DNA of 64,000 nucleotides from Misgurnus anguillicaudatus. Its lineage: Eukaryota; Chordata; Actinopteri; Cypriniformes; Cobitidae. Positions 24,301 to 43,128 of this stretch are shown piece after piece. The stretch's first letter is position 1. Each line of letters starts with the position of its first letter. The position numbers and the translations under genes were made by a program. The notes below the pieces were generated by a model that saw only the letters and a program-made list of their open reading frames with translations, was not told the origin of the DNA and searched no databases. The DNA is taken from assembly GCF_027580225.2 (NCBI RefSeq), contig NC_073352.2, positions 34,955,501 to 35,019,500 on the forward strand, written 5' to 3'.

Positions 24301-27300
24301 ATGCAATAGATGTTAACATTAAATATTGTCAAGATATTATATTTTATGAAAAGCGGAGCAGATGATGACAATCTATTTGAGTTACTCATTATTCTTAAGA
24401 ATTTCTTTTGTATTAATAAAATCTTATTTAAATTTGTTTGGCATGTTGCACCCCAAACAATATTACAATACAAAATATAAGGATAAATTAAACTGTAATA
24501 TAATGTTTTCATACATGAAATATCAATTAAAGAGCGAATTCTACTCAATATACCAACAGATTTCATTATTTTTCTGCAAACATATTGAATGATATTTCCA
24601 GGTTAGTTAACACCTAGAAATTTTATTTGATTCACTTGGCTAATTTTAAAACCATCAATTGATACCTCAATAGACGGGATTACAGGGACGCAGGAAGTAC
24701 GACAAGAGAGACGCAGCGTCTCGTTCCCTTCTCAGGGAACAACAGTTACATACGTAACCCGAGACGTTTTCATGTGTCAAACACAACTATACAAAAAAGC
24801 ATTTTGGTATGAATCAACATTTACATTAGGGCTGGGAGATATATCGAATACGATTGTCATGTGCGTCTCGTCAGCAAAGCCGATTCCCTGACCAGTAGTA
24901 AATCCCCATCACCTGTTTTCAGAGCATTTACTACACAGAGTCGTAGTTCAATGACAAGCGGGGCCATATCGCATTTATTATATTATAATACGTCCTCGAT
25001 AATTAATGCGAAATTTCCCCGATTGTCAGCCAACTACGGCTCTTTGTAGTAAATGCCGCTCCATCTAAAAGCAGCTGATGCCGATTTACTACTAATCAAG
25101 GAAACAACTTTACTGACGAGATGCGCATGACAATCCCCCGATATATATCGCCCAGCCCTAATTCACATACAGAAGATATAAGCATTCAAAGCGAACAGTT
25201 TATCACGTGTGCTTAAAAAGTCTAGAATAATATGGATTTTTTTCCCAGAAAACTTCTTACATAAAATAGATTCAAGCACTTCCAATGACCTGTATCTATG
25301 CATGTAGATTTTCAAAAACTTCCCAGGGCCTTGAATTTTACCCCAGATTCAAAACTTTCAAGGACCCGTGGGAACCCTGTCTAATCCTTATAATAAGTTG
25401 TTGGGAACTTGAGACACAAGTCCACTTTCATCTCATCTCAGCGTTAGCAAACATGTGTGCGTGCCACCTGTTTTATACACGCATAAAAACAAACAAGTAA
25501 ACACAGTTTAGGGACTTGTGGCTATTGTGCATTACTGTGTGTCAGTCATTTTCAAACTTTTTAAAGAGCACCGATTTCGTTGCTAATAAACAATGTTATT
25601 TTGTGTATAATACAATGCCTGGTTTATGGTTTAAGAAAACACATTATTCAGATAGATCTGTTATTTACTCTAGACCACAATGTACTGAGATATCTTACAG
25701 GTCTGTGTGAAGTGAGATCTCAAGTCGAGGGCCTTGTTTACAGTCTCTTCTTGGTTGTAGTTGGAGTCGTTGGTTTCTAGAGCGTCTTCATAGAGATCCA
25801 CCAGAAAGGCAGTAAGATAAGGAGAACTGCACGAGTCCTGAAGATCTGTCACCCGCTCCAGCAGTCCAGGGTACGAGGACAACCCTCTATCCTGTAAAAT
25901 CCTGAGTCGTACACAAAAACACACATTTTATTAAAACAGTACAAAGACTGCAAAACAAACAACTTATATGTAAATATATTAATAGGGAACATTTCGTAAA
26001 TTCACTAATACATATATACACAGTATAAAGTAATGCAAATGCAACTACTGGAATTACATAATGACTAAGAAAAGAACATTAACATGCTTGTTTAAATATA
26101 TATTCCTTTATACTATGGTGTTGAACTAACATAGCATGATGTATACCGGTAACAACAAAGATGCAAATGCTTGAATGTCTAGCCTACAGTATGATCTAAT
26201 AATAGGCAATGACACCATCTGCTGGTTGTATAAAGGATTAAAATGAATCCTCTAAAAATGAAATCAGATGAATTCAAATATAAAGACACTCCTTATCAAG
26301 GTTAACCTCCATAAAACGGTTTTCTTAATGTTTTTGGCACTCACCCTTTTAAATAGTTCCAGGCACTTTCATTGTGAGGAGCTTTCTGGATTTGTTTTAG
26401 CGTGTACCTGCAAAGGTTTCACATGCATGGCTTTAAACTGGTATTTTGGTAAACATCATCAGTTATGCCTAAAAATACACAGATGTGTCTCAAAATATTA
26501 GAATTGCATTTTAAACCATTGCTTGAATGTACAGTAGACAGTTTTAATGCATTCTATGTTGTTAATATTAATTAAACACTCACAGCTAGCAGCTAGATTA
26601 TTATAGCAACTTTAATAAGGGTCTTGAACAAACTCTACACACTTTTATTCACAATCGGTATTAATGTACTCACTGTACTTCTCTTTCCAGAACTGCAGGG
26701 TCAGAGAATCCGCTGGTGTGACTTAAAACAAAGTGTCTTTGATTCCAGGCCGAGTTATTTCTCACATCATCTTCTAACAGTTCTTCCACGTACGCCAACT
26801 CTCCGTCCCACAGTTTAAACTCCTGCCAGACAGACTCAGATTAGTTCATTGAAGCTGTCCACCTGTTAGGGGGTCTTCTGTAAAGGTCTCTAGATCAGTT
26901 AAGTACCTGAATGACCCACTGTCTGTGCTGCCACGCGTGGTAGTTCTTCGCATCCTGACTGAGAATTTCTGCCACAAACTGCAACTCTTCTGTCGGGTCA
27001 TTTAACCACTCCACCACCATCCGTCTGTGATGCCTGGGGTCACGGGTATGACAGAGACACAGTAATGATGAATGCACATGCACAAGGTTTTTGACTTTCT
27101 AAATTGGGGCCGTTTTAGGTGGTTATAAAGAAATTAAAATGTCTAAACTTTTGTGTGAATGTTGCCAGACATATAAATCAATCGAGTTGTATTCCTCATG
27201 TGGATGGATAAAAGTGTCATAACTGTAATTGTAAATATGCAAGCACTAGTAATGCTTCTAGTTCAGGTTAGGATGGACTTACCAGACTTGGTAATTCTTG

Positions 27301-28599
27301 GGTTGATCTTCTATGATGGCTGTGATATACCTCATCTCTTCTCTCAGGTCTTTATCTAGAGCCTTCAGTAAAACTCTCCTGTAGTGCCTGCAGACATCAA
27401 ACAAACATTTACTCTGTTCACAAGACACATGATTGTCATTTAAAGTGCAGTAGGCTTTAGTGCATTTATTTATTAAACTGAGAAAATCTGTCCTACCATA
27501 CTGTATAATTGGCAGCATTAAGATCGATGGCATCAGCACTCAGTGCAAACGCTCTCTCGCTCTTCTCATCGTTCTTCAGGAGTGCTCGAAACATGTCAAA
27601 CACATCCATGACTGCAAAAGCATACCCTTACGTTAAACACTGCATCTTTGATCACGTAAGAAAAGAATCACTGCTGTTTAAGATGTTTATCTTATAAAAA
27701 AAGTCACTTACATTTTTCTGAATAAGCAATCTTCACCACTGGATTGGGTCCATCGTCTTGTGGAACAGGTTCTAGATCAGCCCACTCTTGCCTGTCTCTA
27801 ATAAAACATAACAAGCAGATTACAAGCAGTTTGTGAACTTTGAATGAATTTGATTCAGTTACTAAATAACAGGTTTTTTAACCAGAATTAACCAGATTAT
27901 TTAATCCTGATCAGTACTTTGATTCATTCAGACAGATTTAGTTTATCAGTCAATATAGTTGTCAATGTCAAACAGCATAAGGAAGTCAATGAATGTGAGA
28001 GAGTCAATGGCTCTCAGATGGTGTGAAACTGAACCTTTCAGTCTTGGTTGATTCAGTTTGTTCCGTTCTAATGAACCATTCTGACATTTTGATTCAGTTC
28101 ATGTGAATCTATCTCATACATGACAAAAAAATCTGTGGTGGTTGTAAAGTGGTACGTCAGTATTAAACACACTAATTTAATCCTGATTATGATTAAACAG
28201 AAACCATGATTAAATTGTTTCTAATTCAAAACTTTTGATTCATTTCACAGTTGACTCATTACACGAGTGGTAATGTAACGTTACAGTAACTACCAGCAGA
28301 TAAACGGTTCAAATCTGCAAATAGAAGTTTACTAGCTGTATGCAATGAGCTATATGTACACTATAATAGACATAAGAGAAGAGTTTAAATGCAGTTAATA
28401 TTTTTAACTGAAGCCATCAGCCGTCACTCATTCAGTAAAGATGCTAAGCTAACTGCTAAACTCACTTGTAGAAAATATATGCTCCTTTAACGGGCTCCCT
28501 AAATTCCATGAGCACCTCCTCTGCTTCATTCTCCTCCTCAGCTCCGTCCTCCTCCAAATCCTCGGTCACAGAATTAGGCTTTTCCTCCACAGAAGACAT
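21351..28599 (-). CDS. fnta: Protein farnesyltransferase / geranylgeranyltransferase I subunit alpha
   Basis: Alpha subunit shared by cytosolic farnesyltransferase and geranylgeranyltransferase I, which prenylate CaaX proteins. Exons (minus): 28466-28599, 27712-27797, 27497-27611, 27283-27387, 26907-27033, 26674-26822, 26345-26407, 25724-25901, 21351-21518; phases agree throughout, giving 374 residues (human about 379). An acidic N-terminus is followed by prenyltransferase alpha repeats, visible as [35 protein letters not shown] and NESAWNY. The Lys-Asn-Tyr of the second repeat corresponds to the human catalytic region around Lys164. The last exon gives [20 protein letters not shown] and a Pro/Ser-rich tail. 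Anomaly: after exon 8 the expected donor reads GAC|TTGAGA, not GT. The next usable donor (ACCT|GTAAGA, exon end 25699) would shift frame and stop two codons into exon 9. Confidence 0.93.
22734..23184. mobile_element. MITE with CAGTCCCTCCAGAAAAACGCG ends, in fnta intron 8
   Basis: Left end CAGTCCCTCCAGAAAAACGC and right end GCGTTTTTCTGGAAGGACTG are inverted copies. The interior contains GCGATCGCGCGAT and many TTGCATAAAT / TTGCAAGTT words. It is non-coding; the frames across it are not genes. The ends resemble hAT-type non-autonomous elements, but no target duplication was confirmed. Confidence 0.8.
23690..24775. repeat. Repeat interrupted by a truncated LINE, in fnta intron 8
   Basis: The left flank (AAGGAACTTGCGCTGCGTCA, about 23733) and the right flank (GACGCAGCGTCTCGTTCCC, about 24710, then GGGAACAACAGTTACATACG) look like two parts of one interspersed repeat separated by the LINE at about 23.81-24.68 kb. 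This implies nested insertion. Confidence 0.5.
23808..24680 (-). mobile_element. 5'-truncated LINE, reverse-transcriptase C-terminal region
   Basis: The minus-strand frame 24566-24033 encodes 177 residues ending in a stop. It has the features of the region after the reverse-transcriptase catalytic core in L2/CR1/Rex-type LINEs: a [23 protein letters not shown] block, then IQKKFLRIM, and finally GPSLWNHLD followed by a FKGELKKML terminus. The upstream catalytic core and endonuclease are missing, so the copy is dead. The 3' end is AT-rich, with TTTGATTTG units on the plus strand near 23810. The exact clade is not determined. Confidence 0.8.
24826..25161. mobile_element. MITE with TTAGGGCTGGG ends, in fnta intron 8
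   Basis: TTAGGGCTGGGAGATATATCG at the left is matched by CGATATATATCGCCCAGCCCTAA at the right. Inner arms (CATGTGCGTCTCGTCAG / CTGACGAGATGCGCATG) also pair, so most of the element forms a hairpin. No coding capacity. Confidence 0.85.
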
Positions 28600-29599
28600 T
28601 TTTACAAACTACACTTGAGCCTAACTACAGATGAGGAACACTGACAGATGCGCGAAGTCAGCAACGTCAACCGCAGAAGAAAGATTTCAAAATACAAGTC
28701 GGGCACTTTTAACAAAGATTGTTTGCATGATATTTAAAATTAAATAGCACTTAAAATAGTACTTAAGTATATAAAAGAGGCAAATGAGAAAATTAAGTTG
28801 ACGTAAATATATAAATATAAAAAATAAAGGTGAAAATCCCTATCCGGGTCATCGCGTTACACTTTACTTTACAATAACACATGTATTGTTTAACATGATT
28901 TATAAAGTATTCATAAAATCTTAACCTTATTTTTTTATTAACAGTAAAAATGTAAAGCAGGAGTTTTCAAATTTTTTGTCATCAGAATCGCCTTGAAATA
29001 TACCAAAATTTTAAATTTAAGAAACACTTGCATGTTTCATTTCATAAACATTTTTCATCGGTTTTTAATTAAATTTTAAAAATTACTTATTAACATTTTG
29101 TGATTTAAATATAGTTTTTTCATCAACTCCGCAAATACTCCGCAGTTCCCTCGAAAACCACCAGGGGTTCGCGAATCTCCTATGTGAAACACAGGGGCAA
29201 ATAGCTAAGAGAAGCATGGATTTACAGTTACAAAATATTAAAATGTGTAAAGATTTTATGCTAATAAAAATAAAATTTTAACCAATTTGAAAGAAAGTAA
29301 AATGTTTATTATTTTATAAATTTACAAAAAGTTCAAAATGCTAATTGTCTGAATGTATTCTAGATATTAAGAAATAGAAGAAAAAAGACAATTGAAACCA
29401 TTCACAAGTTTTAATGTTGCTTTTTTGTTGTAACTCTTACAAAGACATCAGTTAGTAAAAACCATCAAAACAGTTAAACATACAAAATATATTTTCATAC
29501 AAAGACATTGGAAATTTTGCTAATCACAGAGCACCAGTTAAGGCCTTTTAGCAGTGGGTACCATGATTTTCAGAATAAATCTATGAAAGTGTTGATAAA
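28600..29599. other. Spacer between fnta promoter and gstp1 3' end
   Basis: The fnta 5' flank starts at 28600. Near 28857-28935 there is a fragment of the CTTTACAATAA MITE family. Both flanking genes are on the minus strand, so the gstp1 3' UTR and the fnta promoter share this kilobase. A minus-strand AATAAA (TTTATT, 29305-29310) is a possible gstp1 poly(A) signal. Confidence 0.45.
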
Positions 29600-32643
<3,044 letters not shown>

Positions 32644-32772
32644 CGTGTCAGATAAGACTGAAGAATAGCAGATTTGTTTAGAATGAGCGCGTGCTGTTGA
32701 TCCTGAGTAAGTGCAGAAGGAAAACTCGCTCGCGTCTCCTTATATAATCGACGAGTTTTTGATGAGTCATGC
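32644..32772 (-). promoter_or_regulatory. gstp1 leader and proximal promoter: TATA box and AP-1/ARE-like site
   Basis: On the minus strand a TATA box (ATTATATAAGG, 32739-32749) lies about 100 bp upstream of the exon 1 donor, and TGACTCA within GCATGACTCATC (32763-32769) lies about 15-20 bp farther up. Transcription should start near 32715. GSTP genes in fish and mammals are known Nrf2/AP-1 targets through promoter-proximal elements of this kind. That this site is the element is inferred from motif and position. Confidence 0.65.
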
Positions 32773-32825
32773 ACGCGCTCCCTCCTTTGCACGCAAACGC
32801 CTGTTGCTTGTGACCGCGACAGGCT

Positions 32826-33760
32826 GCATACTACTGACAGCCCACTTACTGCTTGCATACTACTTTTAGAAGATTTTACTTACGCCAAAGTCTTTTTACT
32901 ACATGCATACTACTGACAGCCAACTAACACTATTGCATGCATACTACTAACAGCCCGCTAACACTATTGCATGCATACTACTAATATGCACTCTAACACT
33001 ATTGCATGCATACTACTAACATGCACTCTTACACTATTGCATGCATACTACTGAAAGCCCACTAACACTATGGCATACATACTACTAACATGCACTCTTA
33101 CACTATTGCATGCATACTACTGACAGCCCACTAACACTATTGCCTGCATCCTACTAACATGCACTCTAACTCTATTGCATGCCTACTACTGACAGCTTAA
33201 TAACACTATTGCATGCATACTACTAACATGCATTCTAACACTATTGCATGCATACTACTGACAGCCCACTAACACTATTGCCTGCATACTACTAACATGC
33301 ACTCTAACACTATTGCATGCATACTACTGACAGCCCACTAACACTATTGCCTGCATACTACTAACATGCACTCTAACACTATTGCATGCATACTACTGAC
33401 AGCCCACTATTGCCTGCATACTACTAACATGCACTCTAACGCTATTGCATGCATACAACTAACATGTACTCTAACTCTATTGCATGCATACTACTGACAG
33501 CCTACTAACACTATTGCATGCATCCTACTAACATGCAGTCTAACACTATCGCATGCATACTACTGACAGCCCACTAACACTATTGCATGCATACTACTGT
33601 CATGCAGTCTAACACTATCGCATGCATACCACTGACAGCCCACTTACACTATTGCATGCATACTACTGACAGCCCACTAACTGCATGCATAAGCCTACTA
33701 CTGCTGTAGCCCACTTACACTATGGCATGCATCGACAGTCCATTTTGCATGCATACTGAC
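32826..33760. repeat. 69-bp dimeric satellite abutting the gstp1 promoter
   Basis: The array is built of about 34-bp monomers such as TACTACTGACAGCCCACTAA followed by CACTATTGCATGCA. Two variants alternate: one with CTGACAGCCC and one with CTAACATGCACTC. In the regular core TGACAGC starts at 33121, 33190, 33259, 33328 and 33397, exactly 69 bp apart. The edges are diverged. No coding potential. Confidence 0.95.
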
Positions 33761-34205
33761 AGAGGTATGGATACTGTATGACACTTAGCTTATACTCCAT
33801 CATGTTAAATCAAATTAAATGATTGATATTAGAATGTCATGTGTGCTCCTTTGAGGGGCTTAAACTTGTACTGTAGCAAAGTGTCCAAAGTATGACATGA
33901 TAATATCACAGGGTGAGGAAAGCTTATGTGACTACGTGCAAGGTTTTTTAGCTACTCACCATGATATATGCACAGATTTTTTTCAGAGATTGTTGTACGG
34001 CACACATGCAGTAGCAATCAGCCTGTTTATCATCATTGTGTTTATAAGAGTCCAGAAATAAAAGTTTACTAAGAAACATACAGTATGTGCACTGATAATC
34101 ATACACAATGAGTAACATATGTTAAGTGAGTAAATGAATGTAATTTTATGTTAACTTAAAAAAGTTAAACGTTTAAATTCATATATGAGCCAAATAGAAA
34201 TCTAA

Positions 34206-34497
34206 ATTTTTTTTCTGGGCAGGCTTTTTTCCAAAAGGGCGAGAATTTCAGGAAGTTCCTGTGGATATTTGTCTTTTCCTGTCTTTTTGTGCCAGTACAT
34301 ACATAATAGAGTATAATGTCAATAGCCAATAAAAACAGTTCTTGTTCAGCCTTATTGTACTGTATATTGGTCTACGGTGCCTTTGTTAATAGGTTTTTAT
34401 TGTAGAAGATTACCTCATATATTTATTTACAAGTATTTATTCCAAAGATTTACTAATTAATCATGTCTATCAAAGTAGCCTCTTTTTATCCTGCATA
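34206..34497 (-). pseudogene. Decayed third gstp copy (two exon relics)
   Basis: On the minus strand 34284-34206 reads as TGKDKYPQELPEILALLEK, clearly related to the gstp2 exon 6 product [19 protein letters not shown]. It then ends in a stop. Higher up, about 34497-34415, the sequence AAGAGGCTACTTTGATAGAC matches gstp2 exon 5 (AAGAGGCTGCTTTGATCGAT) but has several stops. The spacing of the two relics (about 130 bp) is close to that of gstp2 exons 5 and 6 (110 bp), so this is a degraded genomic duplicate, not a processed copy. Other exons were not found. Confidence 0.75.
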
Positions 34498-34679
34498 CAA
34501 TATTGGATGTGTTCAGTATACCTGTGTTTGTCAGTTAACACGTTTATGCTTTTCTTGCCATAGCATTTCTAAGCATCTCTAAGGAGCTTGTTACTCATCT
34601 CACATGGGTAACAGGTTTAGGCACTAGAGAGTAATGTCTATAGTTAACTGCACAATAACAAACTAGCATTTAGTTTAAA

Positions 34680-34800
34680 AGAGCTCAGGTTGTGATCGCA
34701 GCGTATTTGTTGAGCATTGCGTTAGGTGTACAAAAGTTATGGGTTGATTTCTCGGCAACACACATAGTAACACATGTCATAATGGGTAAAAACTGCAACA
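34680..34800. repeat. Degenerate tRNA-derived SINE
   Basis: TTGAGCATTGCGTTAGGTGT, AAAAGTTATGGGTTGATTTC and GGCAACACACATA retain the internal B-box-like GGTTGATTT and spacing of fish tRNA-derived SINE heads. It is too diverged to assign. A similar head fragment (TATGGCTCAGTGGTAGACAG) occurs near 14297. Confidence 0.45.
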
Positions 34801-35294
34801 ATCCTTGGTTGTAAGTTATTTAACACTTGTTAACCTTTAGCTGCCTGACATGTGCTAGTCACATCTAATGTCAACTGTATATGATTTAAGTTCAAGTTGA
34901 GTGAAGTGTTTGTTGTTTATAGACTTGTGAACTTTGAGACCCTTCTCTACTTTTAATATTTGCAGGATCAATATCTTTATTTCATTGTGACTTGGCTTAT
35001 TTCAGTGTAAGAAGGTGTCATATTGTCGCTCCTCCTCTCGGTCAATCATCGTGACTGTTGTTATCATCATATCTGGTTCTTTCGCTTCATCTCAGCTAAT
35101 AGTTCATTATGTCTACTAAAGACATACAAGTTTTGGTTTATGCAATTAAACACACACCACTGATTTTTATTTCAATTCAGGAAAAAACATATTTATTGAA
35201 GCAAAATGTACAGCTTTGGAAATCCTTCACTACAGTATGTGTTTGAAAGTTGGTGCCTGCTGCATTTCAGTTGACATGATACTTTATGATGCCT

Positions 35295-39502
<4,208 letters not shown>

Positions 39503-39700
39503 CGTGTTTCTTGTGGTTCCTAGTCTGGATCAAGGAAAACTTGCAAATGCTGTGCAAACTGTGCCCTGCTTTTTATCATTTTTAACCATTTTGCTTGGTC
39601 ATTGTGACTTGGTATAGTTCAACGGTCTATGTAAAACATTTGAATATCTAAAGAAGCATATGTCATATATGACATGAATTGCTCCACACCTGAGTCAGAA
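39503..39700 (-). promoter_or_regulatory. gstp2 leader and promoter with TATA-like and AP-1/ARE-like sites
   Basis: The non-coding exon 1 ends AAACACGA|GTAAGA, the same junction as in gstp1. A TATA-like ATGATAAAAAGC lies at 39569-39580. TGACTCAGG (minus strand, core 39691-39697) lies about 115 bp farther upstream, a wider spacing than in gstp1. Only the motifs are seen; function is inferred. Confidence 0.5.
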
Positions 39701-42700
39701 CTGTTTGCTTTTGTTACGTAAGAACTGGATCTTCCTGTTTGGCTTTCACAGTGCAGGTAAATATAATAGTAAATAGTAATACAGTACAGTAACGTGTTAC
39801 CACAACATACTGAACATAATAGAAGCTACAGCAAATATAAACGCAGTGGTGATATTACAAGTCATCTATCAAAGTAAAACACTTAAATATTGCAGTACTG
39901 CTATACCGGGTTGTCATGAAATCGAGACGCATGCTTTCAGATTCTTACTGAAAACATATCATTTTACAAAGTACAGACATACAGCACAAATCACTGCAAG
40001 CTGCTGGACCACAAATATTTTGTATTAAACTGCAACCTCAAACAAATAATAGAAATGAATATAGGTCAAATAAAACTTCTCTCTTAATGAATAAACATTA
40101 TAAAATATTCTCTTCCTGTGAACTAATAATATCCACAGAAGCTTTCTGTTGCACAAACTCAAAACTGGTTCTCATATGGCATCGCAAAAAAACCTTTTAG
40201 GGTTAAACATACATTAAATGCATGAAGAGATCAAGTTATTCTTAAACATTTAAGGTTGGAACCATTCATGGCAACTTTATTGATTATCTTTGAACTTTAA
40301 ATTATATCTATTTTATTATTTTATGATAACATAAATTAGTAATAGCATATAAAGGTCATGAAGCTCAAAGTAGCTTTGACTTATCAACCGCTATCTTTAA
40401 TTACATGACGTGTTCTGCAGCTCTCTCAAAATATATCATAACATTCTAGTTTTAAAGTAAATAAATATTGTGATTTATTATTTAATGCATCAGAGGATTC
40501 ATAGATTAAAGCAAGAAACTGAAAAACCTGATGAATAAATACAAAAAGCATCAATGAAACGTAGTGCAGTAACCTAACAGAAGGATCTGTATATATCTTC
40601 TCAAAAGTGGGTTGAGACCCACAACAGTATTTATTTATATAAATTTTCATCTTGTTTGGTAAAGACGAAAATGCCTTGTCATGATGATATTAAGGCAATA
40701 TTTGCAGGACACACCCAACTATTCAAAACTAGAGTCGATACATGTACAGCTTATTTTCTTTTCTATTATACTGTTAATCACATCACAAAGAGGCAATAGA
40801 AACCAGCTTCAGTGCTGAGTTTACATTACATGAGCAATATTCAATACCTAGATAATGTTACATCACTCATGAAATATTTAAAGGGATAGTTCACCCAAAA
40901 ACAACATTTCTTTTATCATTTACTCACCCTCATGTTGTTTAAATCCTGTATGGGTTTCTTTATTTTGTATAACACAAAAGAAGATATTTTGATGAATGAT
41001 GGGAAGCACAGAGTTGATAGTATTAGGAAAACAAATAGGATTACTGTTAAAGTCAACAGGTAACTTCAACTGTATGCTTACCACCATTTAACTAAATATT
41101 CTTCATCTGTAAATGATGACAGTTTTTAATTTTTTTGGTGAATTATGCCTTTAAGTGCAAATTGTTGTGGACAGTTTATGTGTATTAAAAGTTATTTAAA
41201 CCAAAACTTCAAACTTTGGGCTTAAAGCAACACCAAAGAGGTTTTTTTTACCTTAAAATAACGTTTCCAAAAAAGTTTCAGTCGTTCATCCACTCAAACA
41301 GGGTGAACGGTACTTTCACATTCGCGTTGCAGCCTCTATCGGCCAAAACCGCACTAAAGAAGTTTCCAACCGTCGGGTCGCGGTCCTGTAGTTTGAGTGA
41401 AAACTACAAAAACTTGCTTTATGGCAGACCTACAATCCAATCTGAGCCAGCTATGCTGCAGTATTTACGACAGTGGTAATGGACAATTATGCTTCTAAAC
41501 ATTAGGGGGAGCAAAGAACAAAAACTCTTTAGTGTTGCTTTAACTTAAAAGTTTCCTGGTCACATTTCAAGAATTCTGCTCAAACTGATATTTTCTGCAA
41601 GCAGCACGCTATGCACAGATGAACTAAACAAGACACAGTGAAGACAATAAATGAATTATCACTATACACTGGAAAGCGGAGTGGCAATCGGGAGACTTTT
41701 CCAGTGTGCCGGTAGTGTTTTGTGGCCCCGAGGGCCGGTCTGATATTAGCCGGGCTTTCAGTCTTTTGTCTTGCACTCCCGTCACACATTGTATTTCTCA
41801 CGCAAAAAACTACGGTATTTATCATATTTAATATGCTGCAGCGCCCAAAATGTATCTGGCCGCAATGCTCTCTGCATGCCACTTATCAGCCAATCAAAAA
41901 AAGAAAGAGGCTACACAACAGCCAATCAGAAAATAGCACTGTTGTATCTGTGTAAGATTTAACGCAACAACCAATAAAAAAGCATAGCCTCGAACACCGA
42001 CAGAGACGAATGGAGCTCCGAGCATCACTTTGAGCACACAGTAAGTCGGATCTCTTTTTTTAATGTAACAAATGCACAACTTGTTTGACACAAACAATGA
42101 CAACTTGACTGCTGTTAGAGAATGTTTCCCAGATAATTAGCATCAGTTTTTCATGAGTTTTACAGCATGTTCACGGACAACACCTGCTCAGAACATGTAG
42201 TCTAGGCCTCGTTATATTTTCACACGATGACTGAGATTTTGTCACATTAAATGCATCTCTCTCCAAATAGGCTTAATAATTTTATAAGCAACTGCTTTGC
42301 AACCAAATTAAGCTTTAGCTTACCTTGTTACCTGAAACTAGGGAAGTGTTGTTGACTTCAAGATCTTTTAAATAATAATTATAACACTTGGTATTTCATG
42401 TTGTTGTGTTTTAGATTTCAGCATTTGCATATTTACAGGGAACCATTTTCTCTTTCTTTTTTGTACCACTGAGGGCTGGTGGTCTACGAAATTTCCCGGT
42501 AGATTTTTTTGGTCCCACTCCGCCCCTGACAACTGAATATATAAAGTTATATACTAACCTACAGATTACTGAATTTACAGAATTTTCACTTAGCACATTG
42601 TGTACAAGATTTTAACGTATGTTATTTACTAGTTTGTGCAAATTCATTTAAAAGTGTCTGACATTTTGCACCTAAATATTTTAGACAGACCCAACACATA

Positions 42701-43046
42701 AAGGCAATGTTAACCAAGAAGAGTAACATTATAGTCTGGGTAATGCTGGTTTCGTAACCTGTATCTCTCATAACGTCTTTGTGAGATGATGAAAACAGTA
42801 AAAAAAACGGGGACAAAACACTGTATGTGTATATATGAATGATGGGTGTGTCCAGGAATTGAACAGGCGTAGCATATATAGACAGATTATTAGAAACTGT
42901 ACAATATGCAACAAGTAAAGAGGTACTGTGGGTGGGGCAAAACACAACAGCTTAAAACCTTTCCGCTGAACTTATTGCCCTCTGCTGGACTTTTATATGT
43001 CTTGTACAGTTGCTCCTATAAAAAATGTGCAGAGTGGAAAAGTGTT
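39700..43046. other. Gene-free spacer between gstp2 and the tRNA genes
   Basis: No gene is supported. Known-type fish repeats occur: GGGATAGTTCACCC (40883-41150; relative at 47113-47380) and AAAGCAACACTAAAGAG (41221-41520; also at 63404-63485). The 100- and 107-codon minus frames at 41.6-41.9 and 42.6-42.9 kb are not recognisable proteins. Confidence 0.5.
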
Positions 43047-43128
43047 GTCAGAAGTGGGATTCGAACCCACGCCTCCAGAGGAGACTACGACCTGAACGTA
43101 GCGCCTTAGACCGCTCGGCCATCCTGAC
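43047..43128 (-). tRNA. tRNA-Leu, anticodon CAG
   Basis: An 82-nt type II tRNA on the minus strand starts GTCAGGATGGCCGAGCGGTC and ends CCCACTTCTGAC. The acceptor stem pairs over seven bases with one G-T. The A box (TGGCCGAGCGG) and B box (GGTTCGAATCC) are intact. The anticodon stem CTACG/CGTAG encloses TTCAGGT, giving CAG, and there is a long variable arm. No intron and no encoded CCA. A TTTT terminator follows after five bases. Confidence 0.96.
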
